DNA of 64,000 bases from assembly GCF_008805035.1 (NCBI RefSeq), contig NZ_CP038018.1:558001-622000 (forward strand). The letters run 5' to 3'. Of this stretch, positions 7,980-15,939 are shown piece by piece (the first letter of the stretch is position 1; each line of letters begins with the position of its first letter). The translations under genes and the position numbers were made by a program. The notes under the pieces are model-generated. The model made no database searches. It had not been told where the DNA came from and was given only the letters and a program-made list of their open reading frames with translations. This DNA is from Eikenella exigua (lineage in GTDB: Bacteria > Pseudomonadota > Gammaproteobacteria > Burkholderiales > Neisseriaceae).

Positions 7980-8468
7980 CTATTCGGCTTCGGGCAGCTC
8001 CATGGCCAGTACGGTTTGGCGCTGGGTTTCGCGGAACTCGGCCAGTTTTTGCGCGATGGCGGCATCGTGGTTGGCAAGCAGGGCGGCGGCAAAGAGGGCG
8101 GCATTGGCGGCACCGGCCTCGCCGATGGCGAAGGTGGCCACGGGAATGCCTTTGGGCATCTGCACGATGGAGAGCAGGGAGTCTTCGCCGCGCAAATATT
8201 TGCTGGGCACGGGCACGCCGAGCACGGGCAGGGTAGTTTTGGCGGCTACCATGCCGGGCAGGTGGGCGGCACCGCCGGCACCGGCAATAATGGCCTGCAG
8301 GCCGCGTTCGCGGGCGGTTTCGGCGTATTCAAACATCAAGTCGGGCGTGCGGTGGGCGGAAACCACGCGGGTTTCGTAGGCGATGCCGAATTGTTTGAGC
8401 ACGGCGGCGGCGTGCTGCATCACGGCCCAATCGCTGTTGCTGCCCATGATGATGCCGATTTTGGTCAT
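7980..8468 (-). CDS. purE: N5-carboxyaminoimidazole ribonucleotide mutase
   Basis: Class I PurE moves the carboxyl group of N5-CAIR to give CAIR in purine synthesis and works with PurK. The 162-residue product has the N-terminal phosphate-binding IGIIMGSNSDWAVM, the SAHRTPD loop with its catalytic His, GAGGAAHLPGM, and GVPVPSKYLRGEDSLLSIVQ. The second catalytic region around MPKGIPVATFAIGEAGAANA is complete. Length is typical for bacterial class I. PurK is not in this window. AGGAACACCT immediately before the ATG offers a ribosome site. The fis-dusB unit lies upstream on the same strand, separated by an uptake sequence at 8498-8509. Confidence 0.96.
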   Translation of the reverse strand: MTKIGIIMGSNSDWAVMQHAAAVLKQFGIAYETRVVSAHRTPDLMFEYAETARERGLQAIIAGAGGAAHLPGMVAAKTTLPVLGVPVPSKYLRGEDSLLSIVQMPKGIPVATFAIGEAGAANAALFAAALLANHDAAIAQKLAEFRETQRQTVLAMELPEAE

Positions 8469-8532
8469 TTAGGTGTTCCTTATGGTTTGGAGTAATGAGG
8501 CTACCTGAAAAATATTGGTCATGGCGCGGCGG

Positions 8533-8772
8533 CTAAATCAGGCCGTGGGCGGTGAGCTTTTTACGCAGGGTGTTGCGGTTTAGGCCGAGCACTTGGGCGG
8601 CTTTGGATTGGTTGCCTTCGCAATGCGCCATCACGCAGCGCAAAAGTGGCAGTTCTACTTGCTGCAACACCATTTGATACACGTCGTGCGCCGGTTGGCC
8701 GTCGAGATCGGTAAAGTATTGCTGCAGGCTGTTTTCGATGCAAGTAGTGATATGGCTGTTCTGACGGAGCAT
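8533..8772 (-). CDS. fis: Fis family DNA-binding protein
   Basis: Fis is a small dimeric nucleoid protein that bends DNA and regulates stable RNA promoters and site-specific recombination. The 79-residue product has the acidic N-terminal region and the C-terminal helix-turn-helix GNQSKAAQVLGLNRNTLRKK, which is nearly invariant in the family. It lies 103 bases downstream of dusB on the same strand, the conserved dusB-fis arrangement of proteobacteria. AAGGAGG stands directly before the ATG at 8772. Size (79 versus 98 in Escherichia coli) is normal for betaproteobacteria, whose versions are shorter at the N terminus. Confidence 0.93.
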   Translation of the reverse strand: MLRQNSHITTCIENSLQQYFTDLDGQPAHDVYQMVLQQVELPLLRCVMAHCEGNQSKAAQVLGLNRNTLRKKLTAHGLI

Positions 8773-8875
8773 TTTGTCCTCCTTTTATTATTGTGGTGTA
8801 AAAACGGGGGTGGCAAACCGGCACATTATGCAGCAGCGGGTATTGCCAGCTTCCCTTCGTGCGGTTTGCGGTGTT

Positions 8876-9880
8876 TCAGGCCTGCCGCCAGGGACAGGGC
8901 CAGTATTCGTGTTGTTCGGACTGTGCGACCAAAAAGGCGGCTAGCCCGTTGTATTGCGCTTCGGCACTCTCCAGCGTGTTTAGGCGACGGCGTTCGGCCT
9001 CGCCTTCCGGCAGGTCGACCAGATACCAGCCGATGTGTTTGCGGGCAATGCGCATGCCGGCTACTTCGCCGTAGAAGCCGTGCATGGCACGGATATGGCC
9101 AAGCAGGGCTTCAGAGGCTACCTGAAAAGGCAGCGGCGGCGGCAGGCTGCCGTGCGCGAGGTAGTGTGCCACATCGCGGAACAGCCACGGCCGCCCCTGG
9201 GCGGCACGGCCGATCATCACGCCGTCGGCGCCGGTTTCGGCCAATACGCGCGCGGCTTTTTGCGGGCTGTCGATATCGCCGTTTACCCACACGGGAATGC
9301 TCAGGCGGCGTTTGGCCTCGGCAATCAGGCCATATTCGGCCTGGCCGCGATACATTTGAGTGCGGGCGCGGCCGTGGATGGCGATGGCGGCAATGCCGGC
9401 GTCTTCGGCCATGCGGACAATGGTGAGGATATTTTTGTGCTCGTCGTGCCAGCCCAGCCTTGTTTTGAGCGTAACCGGCACATCCACTGCACGCACCACG
9501 GCATTTAAAATTTCGGCAACCAAGGGCTCGTTTTGCAGCAGGGCGCTGCCGGCCTGCACCTGGCATACTTTCTTAGCCGGGCAGCCCATGTTGATGTCGA
9601 TAAGCTGCGCGCCCTGCGCCACGTTGTAGCGGGCGGCTTCAGCCATTTGGGCCGGGTTGCTGCCGGCAATCTGCACGGTAATCACACCGCTTTCGCCGCT
9701 GCGGTCGATGCGGCTGAGGGTTTTGCGCGTGTTTTGCAGATCGGGGTTACTGCTGATCATTTCGCCCACCGTCCAACCGGCGCCGAATTGCCGCGCCAGC
9801 ATTCGGAACGGTTTATCGGTGATGCCGGCCATCGGCGCGAGCGCCACGGCGGGGGAAACAGTGTAGGGGCCGATTTGCAT
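8876..9880 (-). CDS. dusB: tRNA-dihydrouridine synthase B
   Basis: DusB is an FMN-dependent enzyme that reduces uridine to dihydrouridine in the D loop of tRNAs. The 334-residue product starts MQIGPYTVSPAVALAPMAGI. It has the Dus signature GCPAKKVCQVQAGSALLQ with the catalytic Cys, the HGRARTQMYRG segment, and the FMN phosphate-binding GADGVMIGRAAQGRPW. The ATG at 9880 fits family N termini; a TTG at 9934 would add 18 residues not normally present. An uptake sequence (9115-9126) lies inside the gene and is translated as FQVAS between the catalytic barrel and the C-terminal helical domain. Fis follows in the same direction. Confidence 0.95.
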   Translation of the reverse strand: MQIGPYTVSPAVALAPMAGITDKPFRMLARQFGAGWTVGEMISSNPDLQNTRKTLSRIDRSGESGVITVQIAGSNPAQMAEAARYNVAQGAQLIDINMGCPAKKVCQVQAGSALLQNEPLVAEILNAVVRAVDVPVTLKTRLGWHDEHKNILTIVRMAEDAGIAAIAIHGRARTQMYRGQAEYGLIAEAKRRLSIPVWVNGDIDSPQKAARVLAETGADGVMIGRAAQGRPWLFRDVAHYLAHGSLPPPLPFQVASEALLGHIRAMHGFYGEVAGMRIARKHIGWYLVDLPEGEAERRRLNTLESAEAQYNGLAAFLVAQSEQHEYWPCPWRQA

Positions 9881-9990
9881 AAAGCTGAACTGCTGTAAAT
9901 TGGGAATTGTACATTTTTTAGACAAAGCCTCCAAGTGTGGCGGCGGTTGTCGGAACGGGCATGCTTATTTACAATGCGTGCCGTTATTGT

Positions 9991-10031
9991 TTTTCAGGTA
10001 GCCTGCGATTGCGAAGAAGGCTACCTGAAAG
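9991..10031. terminator. outward-ordered uptake-sequence hairpin
   Basis: TTCAGGTAGCCT (9993-10004) is followed by AGGCTACCTGAA (10018-10029) with a 13-base loop. It lies in the divergent interval between dusB and the phosphatase-like gene, so its role as a terminator there is doubtful. Confidence 0.5.
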
Positions 10032-10077
10032 TTTCATTTGAATAGCGTGTTACAGAATTAAATAAAGAGATTACGCA

Positions 10078-10689
10078 ATGGGAACAAAAATGAATAAAAC
10101 CTGTTTGGGCGGGCTGTTGCTGGCACTTATGCTGAGCGCCTGTGCGCAGCCGCAGGCACAGGTGCAAACGCCGCCGGCCGGGCAGCCGGCTTGGGCGGAG
10201 CAGGTGAGCAAGGCGGCCAATCTGTATCGGGTGGACGACAAACTCTACCGCAGCGAGCAGCCGGTGGCAGAAGATGTGGCGCTGTTGCAATCTTTGAATG
10301 TGAAAAGCGTGGTGAATCTGCGCTACTTCAATCGTAGCGGCGACCGCAAAGTATTGGCCGACCGGGGCATCGCGCTGTTCAACCGCCCACTGCTCACTTG
10401 GCGGATTACGCCGAAACAGGTGGCCGAAACGCTATATTTGATTGAACAGCAGCAGGCTGAAGGGCCGGTGTTGATCCATTGCTACCACGGCGCCGACCGC
10501 ACAGGCCTGATTGCCGGCATGTACCGCATCATCTACCAGGGCTGGACGGTGGAGCAAGCCAAAAATGAAATGCGCCACGGCCCCTACGGCTTCCACAGCA
10601 TCTGGCGCAATATCGAGGATTTGTTTACCGAAGAGAACGTGCGCCAAGTGCGGACGCATTTGCAGCAGTTGCGTTCGCAGCCTAAATAG
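10078..10689 (+). CDS. dual-specificity-phosphatase-like lipoprotein
   Basis: The 203-residue product has a lipoprotein signal peptide ending LMLSAC, with the lipidated Cys near residue 23. A compact cysteine phosphatase domain follows. The P-loop VLIHCYHGADRTGL matches the HCxxGxxRT signature of protein tyrosine and dual-specificity phosphatases, with catalytic Cys and Arg both present. The upstream LYRSEQP block and an LRYFNRSGDR segment are also typical of bacterial phosphatases of this DSP/Siw14-like type. It is likely anchored facing the periplasm; the substrate is unknown. AAAGAG lies eight bases before the ATG at 10078; an in-frame ATG at 10090 is an alternative. An uptake sequence follows at 10704-10715. 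Confidence 0.85.
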   Translation: MGTKMNKTCLGGLLLALMLSACAQPQAQVQTPPAGQPAWAEQVSKAANLYRVDDKLYRSEQPVAEDVALLQSLNVKSVVNLRYFNRSGDRKVLADRGIALFNRPLLTWRITPKQVAETLYLIEQQQAEGPVLIHCYHGADRTGLIAGMYRIIYQGWTVEQAKNEMRHGPYGFHSIWRNIEDLFTEENVRQVRTHLQQLRSQPK

Positions 10690-10732
10690 CCGAAAAATAA
10701 GTTTTCAGGTAGCCTAATATGCGCGCAGCCTA

Positions 10733-10761
10733 TTGCCTTAATGGACGTTTTTAAGTATAAT
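10733..10761 (+). promoter_or_regulatory. predicted rpmE promoter
   Basis: TTGCCT (10733-10738) and a perfect TATAAT (10756-10761) are separated by 17 bases, about 60 bases before the rpmE start codon. Confidence 0.7.
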
Positions 10762-10820
10762 TCGCCGCTTGTCTGTAGTATAGGCAAATCCCCTATACCC
10801 GCTTTATTAAAGGAAAAACC

Positions 10821-11036
10821 ATGAAACCCGAAATTCATCCTGACTACCATGAAGTCAATGTTACCTGCTCTTGCGGCAACAAATTCACTACTAAATCTGC
10901 CATGAGCAAAACCGAATTCAACATTGAAGTTTGCTCCGAGTGCCACCCGTTCTACACTGGTAAACAGAAGATCGTGGATAGCGCCGGCCGTGTGGACAAA
11001 TTCAATCAGAAATACGGCAATATGTTCAAACGCTAA
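10821..11036 (+). CDS. rpmE: 50S ribosomal protein L31, zinc-binding type
   Basis: L31 bridges the large and small ribosomal subunits near the central protuberance. The 71-residue product begins MKPEIHPDYHEV and keeps the four zinc ligands in CSCG (Cys16, Cys18) and CSECHPFYTG (Cys37, Cys40). It is therefore the zinc-containing form rather than the Zn-independent paralogue made under zinc starvation. An AAAGGAAAAACC ribosome site precedes the ATG, a good promoter lies upstream and an intrinsic terminator lies downstream, so it is monocistronic. Confidence 0.97.
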   Translation: MKPEIHPDYHEVNVTCSCGNKFTTKSAMSKTEFNIEVCSECHPFYTGKQKIVDSAGRVDKFNQKYGNMFKR

Positions 11037-11056
11037 TTTGCTGCCGTGTTTCCCCG

Positions 11057-11084
11057 AGGCTGCCAAAAGGCAGCCTTTTGTTTT
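11057..11084 (+). terminator. rpmE terminator
   Basis: AGGCTGCC (11057-11064) pairs perfectly with GGCAGCCT (11069-11076) across a loop of four A, followed by TTTGTTTT. Confidence 0.9.
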
Positions 11085-11267
11085 GCCCGGAATAGGGAGG
11101 GATGGCAGGAAGCGGATGCCAAGCAGGCTGCATACAACAGAAATGAAAAGTTTTGACTGAAGCAGTTGGAAAATGGCATAGACAGGCCATATTTGGCAGA
11201 GTATTGCAGGTTGGCACATAAGATGCTACCTGAAAAACAGCATTAAATTTCTTTGCCACGCCACACC

Positions 11268-11749
11268 ATGAGCCGCGCCGTTTCCATCACCACCTACAAT
11301 ATCCACAAAGGCATGTCGCCGTTAAATCGGCGGCTACAACTGCCGCAAATGGTCGATGCCCTGCAACATCTCGATACCGACATCCTGTTTTTGCAGGAAG
11401 TGCAGGGCGTGCACCACAAACGGCAGCAGAATGTGCCCGAATTTCCTGCCGAACCGCACGGCGAAGTGATTGGCCGGCAGCTCGCTTTTGCCTGCAGCTA
11501 CGGCCAAAACGCCACCTATGCCGGCCGCCACCACGGCAACGCCATCCTCAGTCGCCTGCCGTTGCAGATGCGCACTAATCTAAACGTATCGGTAAACCGG
11601 CTCGAACAACGCGGCGTGCTGCATTGCGAAATTCAGCCACCCGGCAGGGATAGGATGTTACCGTATTAAACGCAGTAAGCCACCAGGGGTTGCTCTGGCA
11701 ACAACTCTCCGACCACCTGCCCCTCTTTGCTGTAGTCGTACCGAAATAG
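11268..11749 (+). pseudogene. endonuclease/exonuclease/phosphatase family gene, internally deleted
   Basis: The 5' part reads MSRAVSITTYNIHKGMS and continues with LQEVQG and HHGNAILSRLP, the N-terminal half of a Mg-dependent EEP-superfamily phosphohydrolase (normally about 250 residues). It stops at 11667-11669. About 12 bases later, in another frame, codons 11681-11749 read HQGLLWQQLSDHLPLFAVVV, where SDHLPL is the conserved C-terminal SDH motif of the same family. So both ends of one gene are present and roughly 90-100 central codons are missing, including the second Mg-binding region. The ATG at 11268 is the likely original start. Confidence 0.85.
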
Positions 11750-11800
11750 TAGTGGTGAGTAGTAGCAAAAGCACTCTACTTCCTACAGGGTTACTTGCCT

Positions 11801-11840
11801 TGCCGTACTATTTGTACTGTTTGCGGTTCGCCGCCTTGTA
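11801..11840. repeat. Correia-like element core
   Basis: The core CCGTACTATTTGTACTGTTT followed by GCGGTTCGCCGCCTTGTA is shared with the elements at 14755, 30416 and 44823. The terminal inverted repeats are not recognisable in this copy. Confidence 0.6.
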
Positions 11841-11861
11841 TGAAAAAATGTGCTTCAACTA

Positions 11862-11906
11862 GAAAGGCTACCTGAAAACCGATAATCGGTTTTCAGGTAG
11901 CCTTTC
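11862..11906 (-). terminator. aspA uptake-sequence terminator
   Basis: AGGCTACCTGAA (11865-11876) and TTCAGGTAGCCT (11892-11903) are extended inward by AACCGAT/ATCGGTT. The result is a nearly continuous 19-bp stem with a minimal loop. In the aspA direction it follows the stop codon within 20 bases. Confidence 0.85.
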
Positions 11907-11923
11907 TCTTTTTCAATTTAAGC

Positions 11924-13321
11924 TCACAAACGCGGATTGGCCAAATTCTGTGGTGACAGAATCCGGTCGAGCTCCGCTTCGCTCAAGAGCTGGCGCTCCA
12001 GCACCACTTCGCGCACGGTTTTGCCGGTTTGGGCGCAGATTTTGCCTACCAAGTCACCGTTTTCGTGGCCGATATAGGGGTTGAGATAGGTTACCAGGCC
12101 GATGGAGTTGAAGACGTGGCGTTCGCAGATTTCGCGGTTTACCGTGATACCGCGCACGCATTTGTCGGCCAGTGTAACGGCGGCGTTGCCTAAAAGCGAG
12201 ATGCTTTCAAACATGGATTGCGCGATAACCGGCTCCATCACGTTGAGCTGGAGCTGGCCGGCTTCGGCGGCGAAGGTGATGGCGGTGTCGTTGCCGATTA
12301 CTTTGAAACAAACTTGGTTCACCACTTCGGGAATCACGGGATTCACCTTGGCGGGCATAATCGATGAGCCGGCCTGCATTTCCGGCAGGTTGATTTCTTT
12401 CAGGCCGGCACGCGGGCCGGAAGAGAGCAGGCGCAGGTCGTTGCAGATTTTGGAGAGCTTCACTGCGGTGCGCTTCAGGGCGCCATGCACCATCACATAG
12501 GCGCCGCAGTCGGAGGTGGCTTCGATCAGGTTTTCGGTGAGCTTGCAGGGCAGGCCGCTGATTTCGGAGAGTTTTTGCACGGCCAGCGGCGCGTAGCCTT
12601 GCGGCGTATTGATGCCTGTACCGATGGCGGTGGCGCCGAGGTTTACTTCCAGTAGCAGTTGGCGGGTGCGTTCGAGGTTGGTTTCTTCTTCTGCCAGCAG
12701 CACTTGGAAGGATTGGAATTCTTGGCCGGCAGTCATGGGCACGGCATCTTGTAGCTGGGTGCGGCCCATTTTTAGGATGTCTTTGAATTCATCAGCTTTG
12801 GCAGCAAAGGTGTCTTTCAGGTGTGCCAGTTTGCCCAGTAGATCGCCGATGCTGGTGTACACGGCCAGCCGGAAGCCGGTGGGATAGGCGTCGTTGGTGG
12901 ATTGGCTGGCATTCACATGATCCATGGGGTTGACGATGTCGTAGCGGCCTTTGGCGTGGCCTAATGCTTCCAAGGCGAGGTTGGCGATCACTTCATTGGT
13001 GTTCATGTTCACCGAAGTGCCGGCGCCGCCTTGGAATACGTCGGATGGGAACTGGTCGAGGCAGCGGCCTTTAATCAGCACCTCATCGCAGGCTTGGGCA
13101 ATGGCGGCGGCGATTTCGGGCTTGAGTGCGCCCAGCTCGCCGTTGGCCTGGGCTGCGGCTTTTTTCACCATCACCATGCTGCGTACAAACTGGGGCACGT
13201 CGGAAATTTTTTGCCCGGAGATTTGGAAGTTTTCCACTGCGCGCAGAGTGTGGATGCCCCAATAGGCGGCTGCGGGAATTTCGCGTTCGCCTAGGAGGTC
13301 GTGTTCGGTGCGGGTTGTCAT
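11924..13321 (-). CDS. aspA: aspartate ammonia-lyase
   Basis: AspA converts L-aspartate to fumarate and ammonia, useful to an organism that lives on amino acids and respires fumarate. The 465-residue product has the fumarase/aspartase folds. It begins MTTRTEHDLLGEREIPAAAY, has the substrate-binding QGGAGTSVNMNTNEVIAN and the DHVNASQSTNDAYPT block, and carries the catalytic loop signature GSSIMPAKVNP. Aspartase rather than fumarase C is favoured by the MTTRTEHDLLGERE start and the overall match to AspA. AGGATATCC precedes the ATG at 13321. It is followed by a long uptake-sequence hairpin. Confidence 0.96.
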   Translation of the reverse strand: MTTRTEHDLLGEREIPAAAYWGIHTLRAVENFQISGQKISDVPQFVRSMVMVKKAAAQANGELGALKPEIAAAIAQACDEVLIKGRCLDQFPSDVFQGGAGTSVNMNTNEVIANLALEALGHAKGRYDIVNPMDHVNASQSTNDAYPTGFRLAVYTSIGDLLGKLAHLKDTFAAKADEFKDILKMGRTQLQDAVPMTAGQEFQSFQVLLAEEETNLERTRQLLLEVNLGATAIGTGINTPQGYAPLAVQKLSEISGLPCKLTENLIEATSDCGAYVMVHGALKRTAVKLSKICNDLRLLSSGPRAGLKEINLPEMQAGSSIMPAKVNPVIPEVVNQVCFKVIGNDTAITFAAEAGQLQLNVMEPVIAQSMFESISLLGNAAVTLADKCVRGITVNREICERHVFNSIGLVTYLNPYIGHENGDLVGKICAQTGKTVREVVLERQLLSEAELDRILSPQNLANPRL

Positions 13322-13488
13322 GTTTGGATATCCTTTGAGTGGGGTAGGGTGGTTAATGCAGGCTAGCGGCAGCGTTAGCCTAAAGATTGCTGATAGCTTG
13401 CTGCACTATGTTGGGAGCGTGTTGGTTAGCATTCATTGCCAGCAAAATGATAGCAGTTCGTTGCTAGACATGATTGGCGTTAAATCAA

Positions 13489-13530
13489 AGAGGCTACCTG
13501 AAACAGTAAAACGGTTTTCAGGTAGCCTCA
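13489..13530 (-). terminator. pip uptake-sequence terminator
   Basis: AGGCTACCTGAA (13491-13502) faces TTCAGGTAGCCT (13517-13528), with AAAC/GTTTT extending the stem. It lies 24 bases beyond the pip stop codon. Confidence 0.75.
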
Positions 13531-13553
13531 TCGCGTGTGCTCAGTAGTGTAAA

Positions 13554-14492
13554 TCAAGCGCCGAGCCGTTCGGCAAATTCATCGGTGACCTGCACTAGGG
13601 CATCGGCGATGGCAGGGTTTTGGGCGTAGTGGCCGCTTTGGATAATACGCAAATCAGCCTGCGGCAGTGCCTGCTTCAAATCCCATGCACTGCGGGTGGG
13701 GGTGCAGAGGTCGTAGCGTCCTTGCACGATGATGGTGGGGATATGCTGGATTTTGTGGGCGTTGGCCAAGATGGATTTGTCGCCCTGCAACCAGCCTTGG
13801 TGCATGAAATAGTGGTTTTCAAGTCGTGTGATAGACAAAGAGGCTTGCGGGTCTTCGTCTACCGGTTTGGGGTCGAACCAAATCAGCCAGCTTTCCCAAT
13901 CTGCCCAGGCTTTGGCGGCAGGCAGATGCACGGCGGGGTCGGGCGAATTAAGCATCCAATAATAAGCCTCTACCAACGAGCCGGCACGTTGCTCCGGCGG
14001 CACGGCGGCTAAATAGCGTTGCCACTGTTCGGGGTAAATCATGCTTACGCCGCCTTCTTCGCTCAGCCAATTAATTTCAATTTGGCGGCAGAGGAAAATA
14101 CCACGCAAAATCAAGCCACGTACACGGTCGGGATAGGTTTCGGCATAGGCGAGAGAAAGGGTGCTACCCCATGAGCCGCCGAATACCAGCCAGCTCTCGA
14201 TGCCAAGCATTTTTCTTACTTTTTCAATGTCTTCAACCAAATCCCAGGTGGTATTTTCACGAGTTTCGGCATAAGGGGTGGATTTGCCGCTGCCGCGTTG
14301 GTCGATAATGATGACACGGTATTTTTCCGGATTAAAAAAACCCCGGCAAGCCGGACTAGATCCAGCGCCAGGGCCACCGTGCAGGAAGATAACAGGGATG
14401 CCTGCGGGATTGCCGCTTTCTTCCCAGTAGATTGTGTGGAGCTCAGATACAGGCAGCATGCCGCTGCGGAGTGGTTCTTGAATCGGATACAT
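13554..14492 (-). CDS. pip: proline iminopeptidase
   Basis: Pip is an alpha/beta hydrolase that releases N-terminal proline from peptides. Eikenella is asaccharolytic and tests positive for this activity. The 312-residue product has the oxyanion HGGPGAG (residues 39-45), the DQRGSGKSTP loop, and the nucleophile elbow FGGSWGSTLSLAYA with catalytic Ser. The acid and base are expected at the GRYDLCTP Asp and the SGHYAQ His. Two copies of an 11-base unit stand tandemly before the ATG, which gives the mRNA two AAGGAG ribosome sites. It is monocistronic with an uptake-sequence hairpin downstream. Confidence 0.96.
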   Translation of the reverse strand: MYPIQEPLRSGMLPVSELHTIYWEESGNPAGIPVIFLHGGPGAGSSPACRGFFNPEKYRVIIIDQRGSGKSTPYAETRENTTWDLVEDIEKVRKMLGIESWLVFGGSWGSTLSLAYAETYPDRVRGLILRGIFLCRQIEINWLSEEGGVSMIYPEQWQRYLAAVPPEQRAGSLVEAYYWMLNSPDPAVHLPAAKAWADWESWLIWFDPKPVDEDPQASLSITRLENHYFMHQGWLQGDKSILANAHKIQHIPTIIVQGRYDLCTPTRSAWDLKQALPQADLRIIQSGHYAQNPAIADALVQVTDEFAERLGA

Positions 14493-14495
14493 AAA

Positions 14496-14517
14496 CTTCT
14501 CCTTAACTTCTCCTTAA
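14496..14517 (-). repeat. tandem duplication of the pip ribosome-binding site
   Basis: On the coding strand TTAAGGAGAAG occurs twice back to back (14507-14517 and 14496-14506), followed by TTT and ATG. Both copies contain AAGGAG; the nearer one has normal spacing. Confidence 0.85.
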
Positions 14518-14754
14518 TTCAGAATTTGGACAGATATCGGTATTGCCTAACAGATGCTCATCGATATCTATGCGCCATTTGTTATAAATGGTTTTAGGTA
14601 TATCATAGGGAGAATGATACACCATTTCGTTCACCTTTAAAATTTAGTAAAGATTTGTTGTATCAAGGTGGTTTAATAGACTGATAATTGTGCTGGAAAA
14701 TCAAATAGAGACGAGGGTTGTGCGCTGTGTGTGGCTTAAGCAGCTTTATTTATG
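14518..14754. other. A+T-rich interval without a supported gene
   Basis: Nothing coding was recognised. The interval between the pip ribosome site and the Correia-like element is A+T rich, has short frames only, and contains no complete uptake sequence. Confidence 0.5.
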
Positions 14755-14858
14755 TATAGTGAAACCCTTAACCAACTGCTACGGGGTTAATTCGCTTTGT
14801 TGTACTCTTGTACTGTCTGCGACTCACTGCCTTGTGTCAGTTAATTAGGGACTCTATA
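14755..14858. mobile_element. Correia-like miniature element (about 104 bp)
   Basis: The element begins TATAGTGAAACCCTTAA and ends TTAATTAGGGACTCTATA, imperfect inverted ends of the TATAG type. Its core contains TTGTACTCTTGTACTGTCTG and GCGACTCACTGCCTTGTG, the core shared with the other copies in this window. Size and ends resemble the short class of Neisseria Correia repeat enclosed elements. It is non-coding and would need a transposase in trans. Confidence 0.7.
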
Positions 14859-15076
14859 ACTATATGAGAAATGTGTTTCGGCAATATTGAAGAAACAAAA
14901 TAAAAGATACTGTTACATATCTTGTCAAATTTTCACTGTGTAAATGTTGGTTAAATAGCCGCATCTTTATTGATTTTTCGGCGTATTTTGTCCCTTGCAA
15001 AGCGGCAACCATTTAGCTGCCGCGCTTCGCTTGGCGGCAACCTGCCTGCCTTTACCTCCTACGGAGCTAAAGGCAT

Positions 15077-15244
15077 TCAGGCTGCTTGTATTTGCGGGTC
15101 GTAGGGTCTGCCACTCTTTAAGACGGTAAAACAGTACACCAACAACTTGCGCATAATGGCGCAAACAATCTGCTTGCCCGTCTTTCCGGCGGATTTCAAC
15201 CGATTAACAAACGGCTGCCATTCCGGCAAACCCGCCCTGCCTAT
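15077..15244 (-). pseudogene. C-terminal fragment of an IS110/Piv-type transposase
   Basis: Reading the minus strand toward a TGA at 15077-15079, the frame gives RAGLPEWQPFVNRLKSAGKT, then KQIVCAIMRKLLVYCFTVLK and SGRPYDP. This is the typical C-terminal end of IS110-family DEDD transposases (N/RLK-AGK...MRKLL). No N-terminal catalytic part is found; upstream the frame is interrupted. IS110-like Piv recombinases accompany filamentous (Nf-type) prophages of Neisseria, and the adjacent Rep fragment supports that origin. Confidence 0.7.
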
Positions 15245-15371
15245 CTTTTATTCGGCCTCCTACGACCAGCTACCTTTCACGGCATCCATTGGGCGGGGGT
15301 ACTACAAAACTACTCAAACACTTCAAACTTTGCATTTGCCGTTACATGTGCTAACTGCTCAACGGCTTCAA

Positions 15372-15725
15372 TCATATTCGCCAATGGTGTTTCAAGAAGT
15401 TACTGCGCAGGCTGTTGAAGCGGCGCTGTGCTTCTTTCGGACATTTGACGTCATCGGCAAAAGTCAACGTTAAAAATCCAACGCGTTCTATTCCGTGGCG
15501 GTCAATAAAAGATTTGACGTTGAGTTGCAGCACATAGGCTGATTTGCGGTGGGCAGTTGTGAACTCATTCAGCCGAACCTGTGCAGTTTCGGCATTATCG
15601 GCCTGACTGCCCCATTTCGCGGGGGCTGTTTTCGGCTCGATTGAGTTGTTTCTATTTAGACAAGGAAGGCTGCGGCTCGCTTCGCTTGCCTTGCCCTGCT
15701 CCATCATCTGTTGCTTGAGTTTCAT
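15372..15725 (-). pseudogene. N-terminal fragment of a rolling-circle replication initiator
   Basis: The 117-residue frame starts with ATG at 15725 and contains IDRHGIERVGFLTLTFADDV followed by EAQRRFNSLRSNFL. The hydrophobic FLTLTF strand and EAQRRFNSLR helix match the first motif region of HUH Rep proteins of filamentous phages and related elements of Neisseriaceae. It stops at HHWRI, before the expected HUH metal-binding motif and the catalytic Tyr, so it cannot be functional. A 21-codon frame overlaps the stop (ATGA) and then ends. The remaining phage genes are absent. Together with the transposase tail it marks a decayed mobile element. Confidence 0.65.
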
Positions 15726-15733
15726 AAAAAATC

Positions 15734-15757
15734 GCCCTTGGTCTATGACACAAGGGC
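15734..15757. terminator. small hairpin upstream of the Rep fragment
   Basis: GCCCTTG (15734-15740) and CAAGGGC (15751-15757) form a 7-bp stem. A-rich sequence on the left makes it a possible terminator in the minus direction or a replication structure of the former element. Confidence 0.4.
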
Positions 15758-15939
15758 AATCTTTGCTTACTCGAATGCAGGCTGGCTATCAAGCAACCGC
15801 CTAAGATACTGTTCAGATTGGGTTTTACTGCTCGCCCCTGTTGTCGGGGCGTAATATAAGGCTACCTGAAAACGCAGCGCAGCAGAGTTTCTGCAGAACT
15901 AAAACTTTCAGATAACCTTTGCCGATTCGTGCAGCTTGT

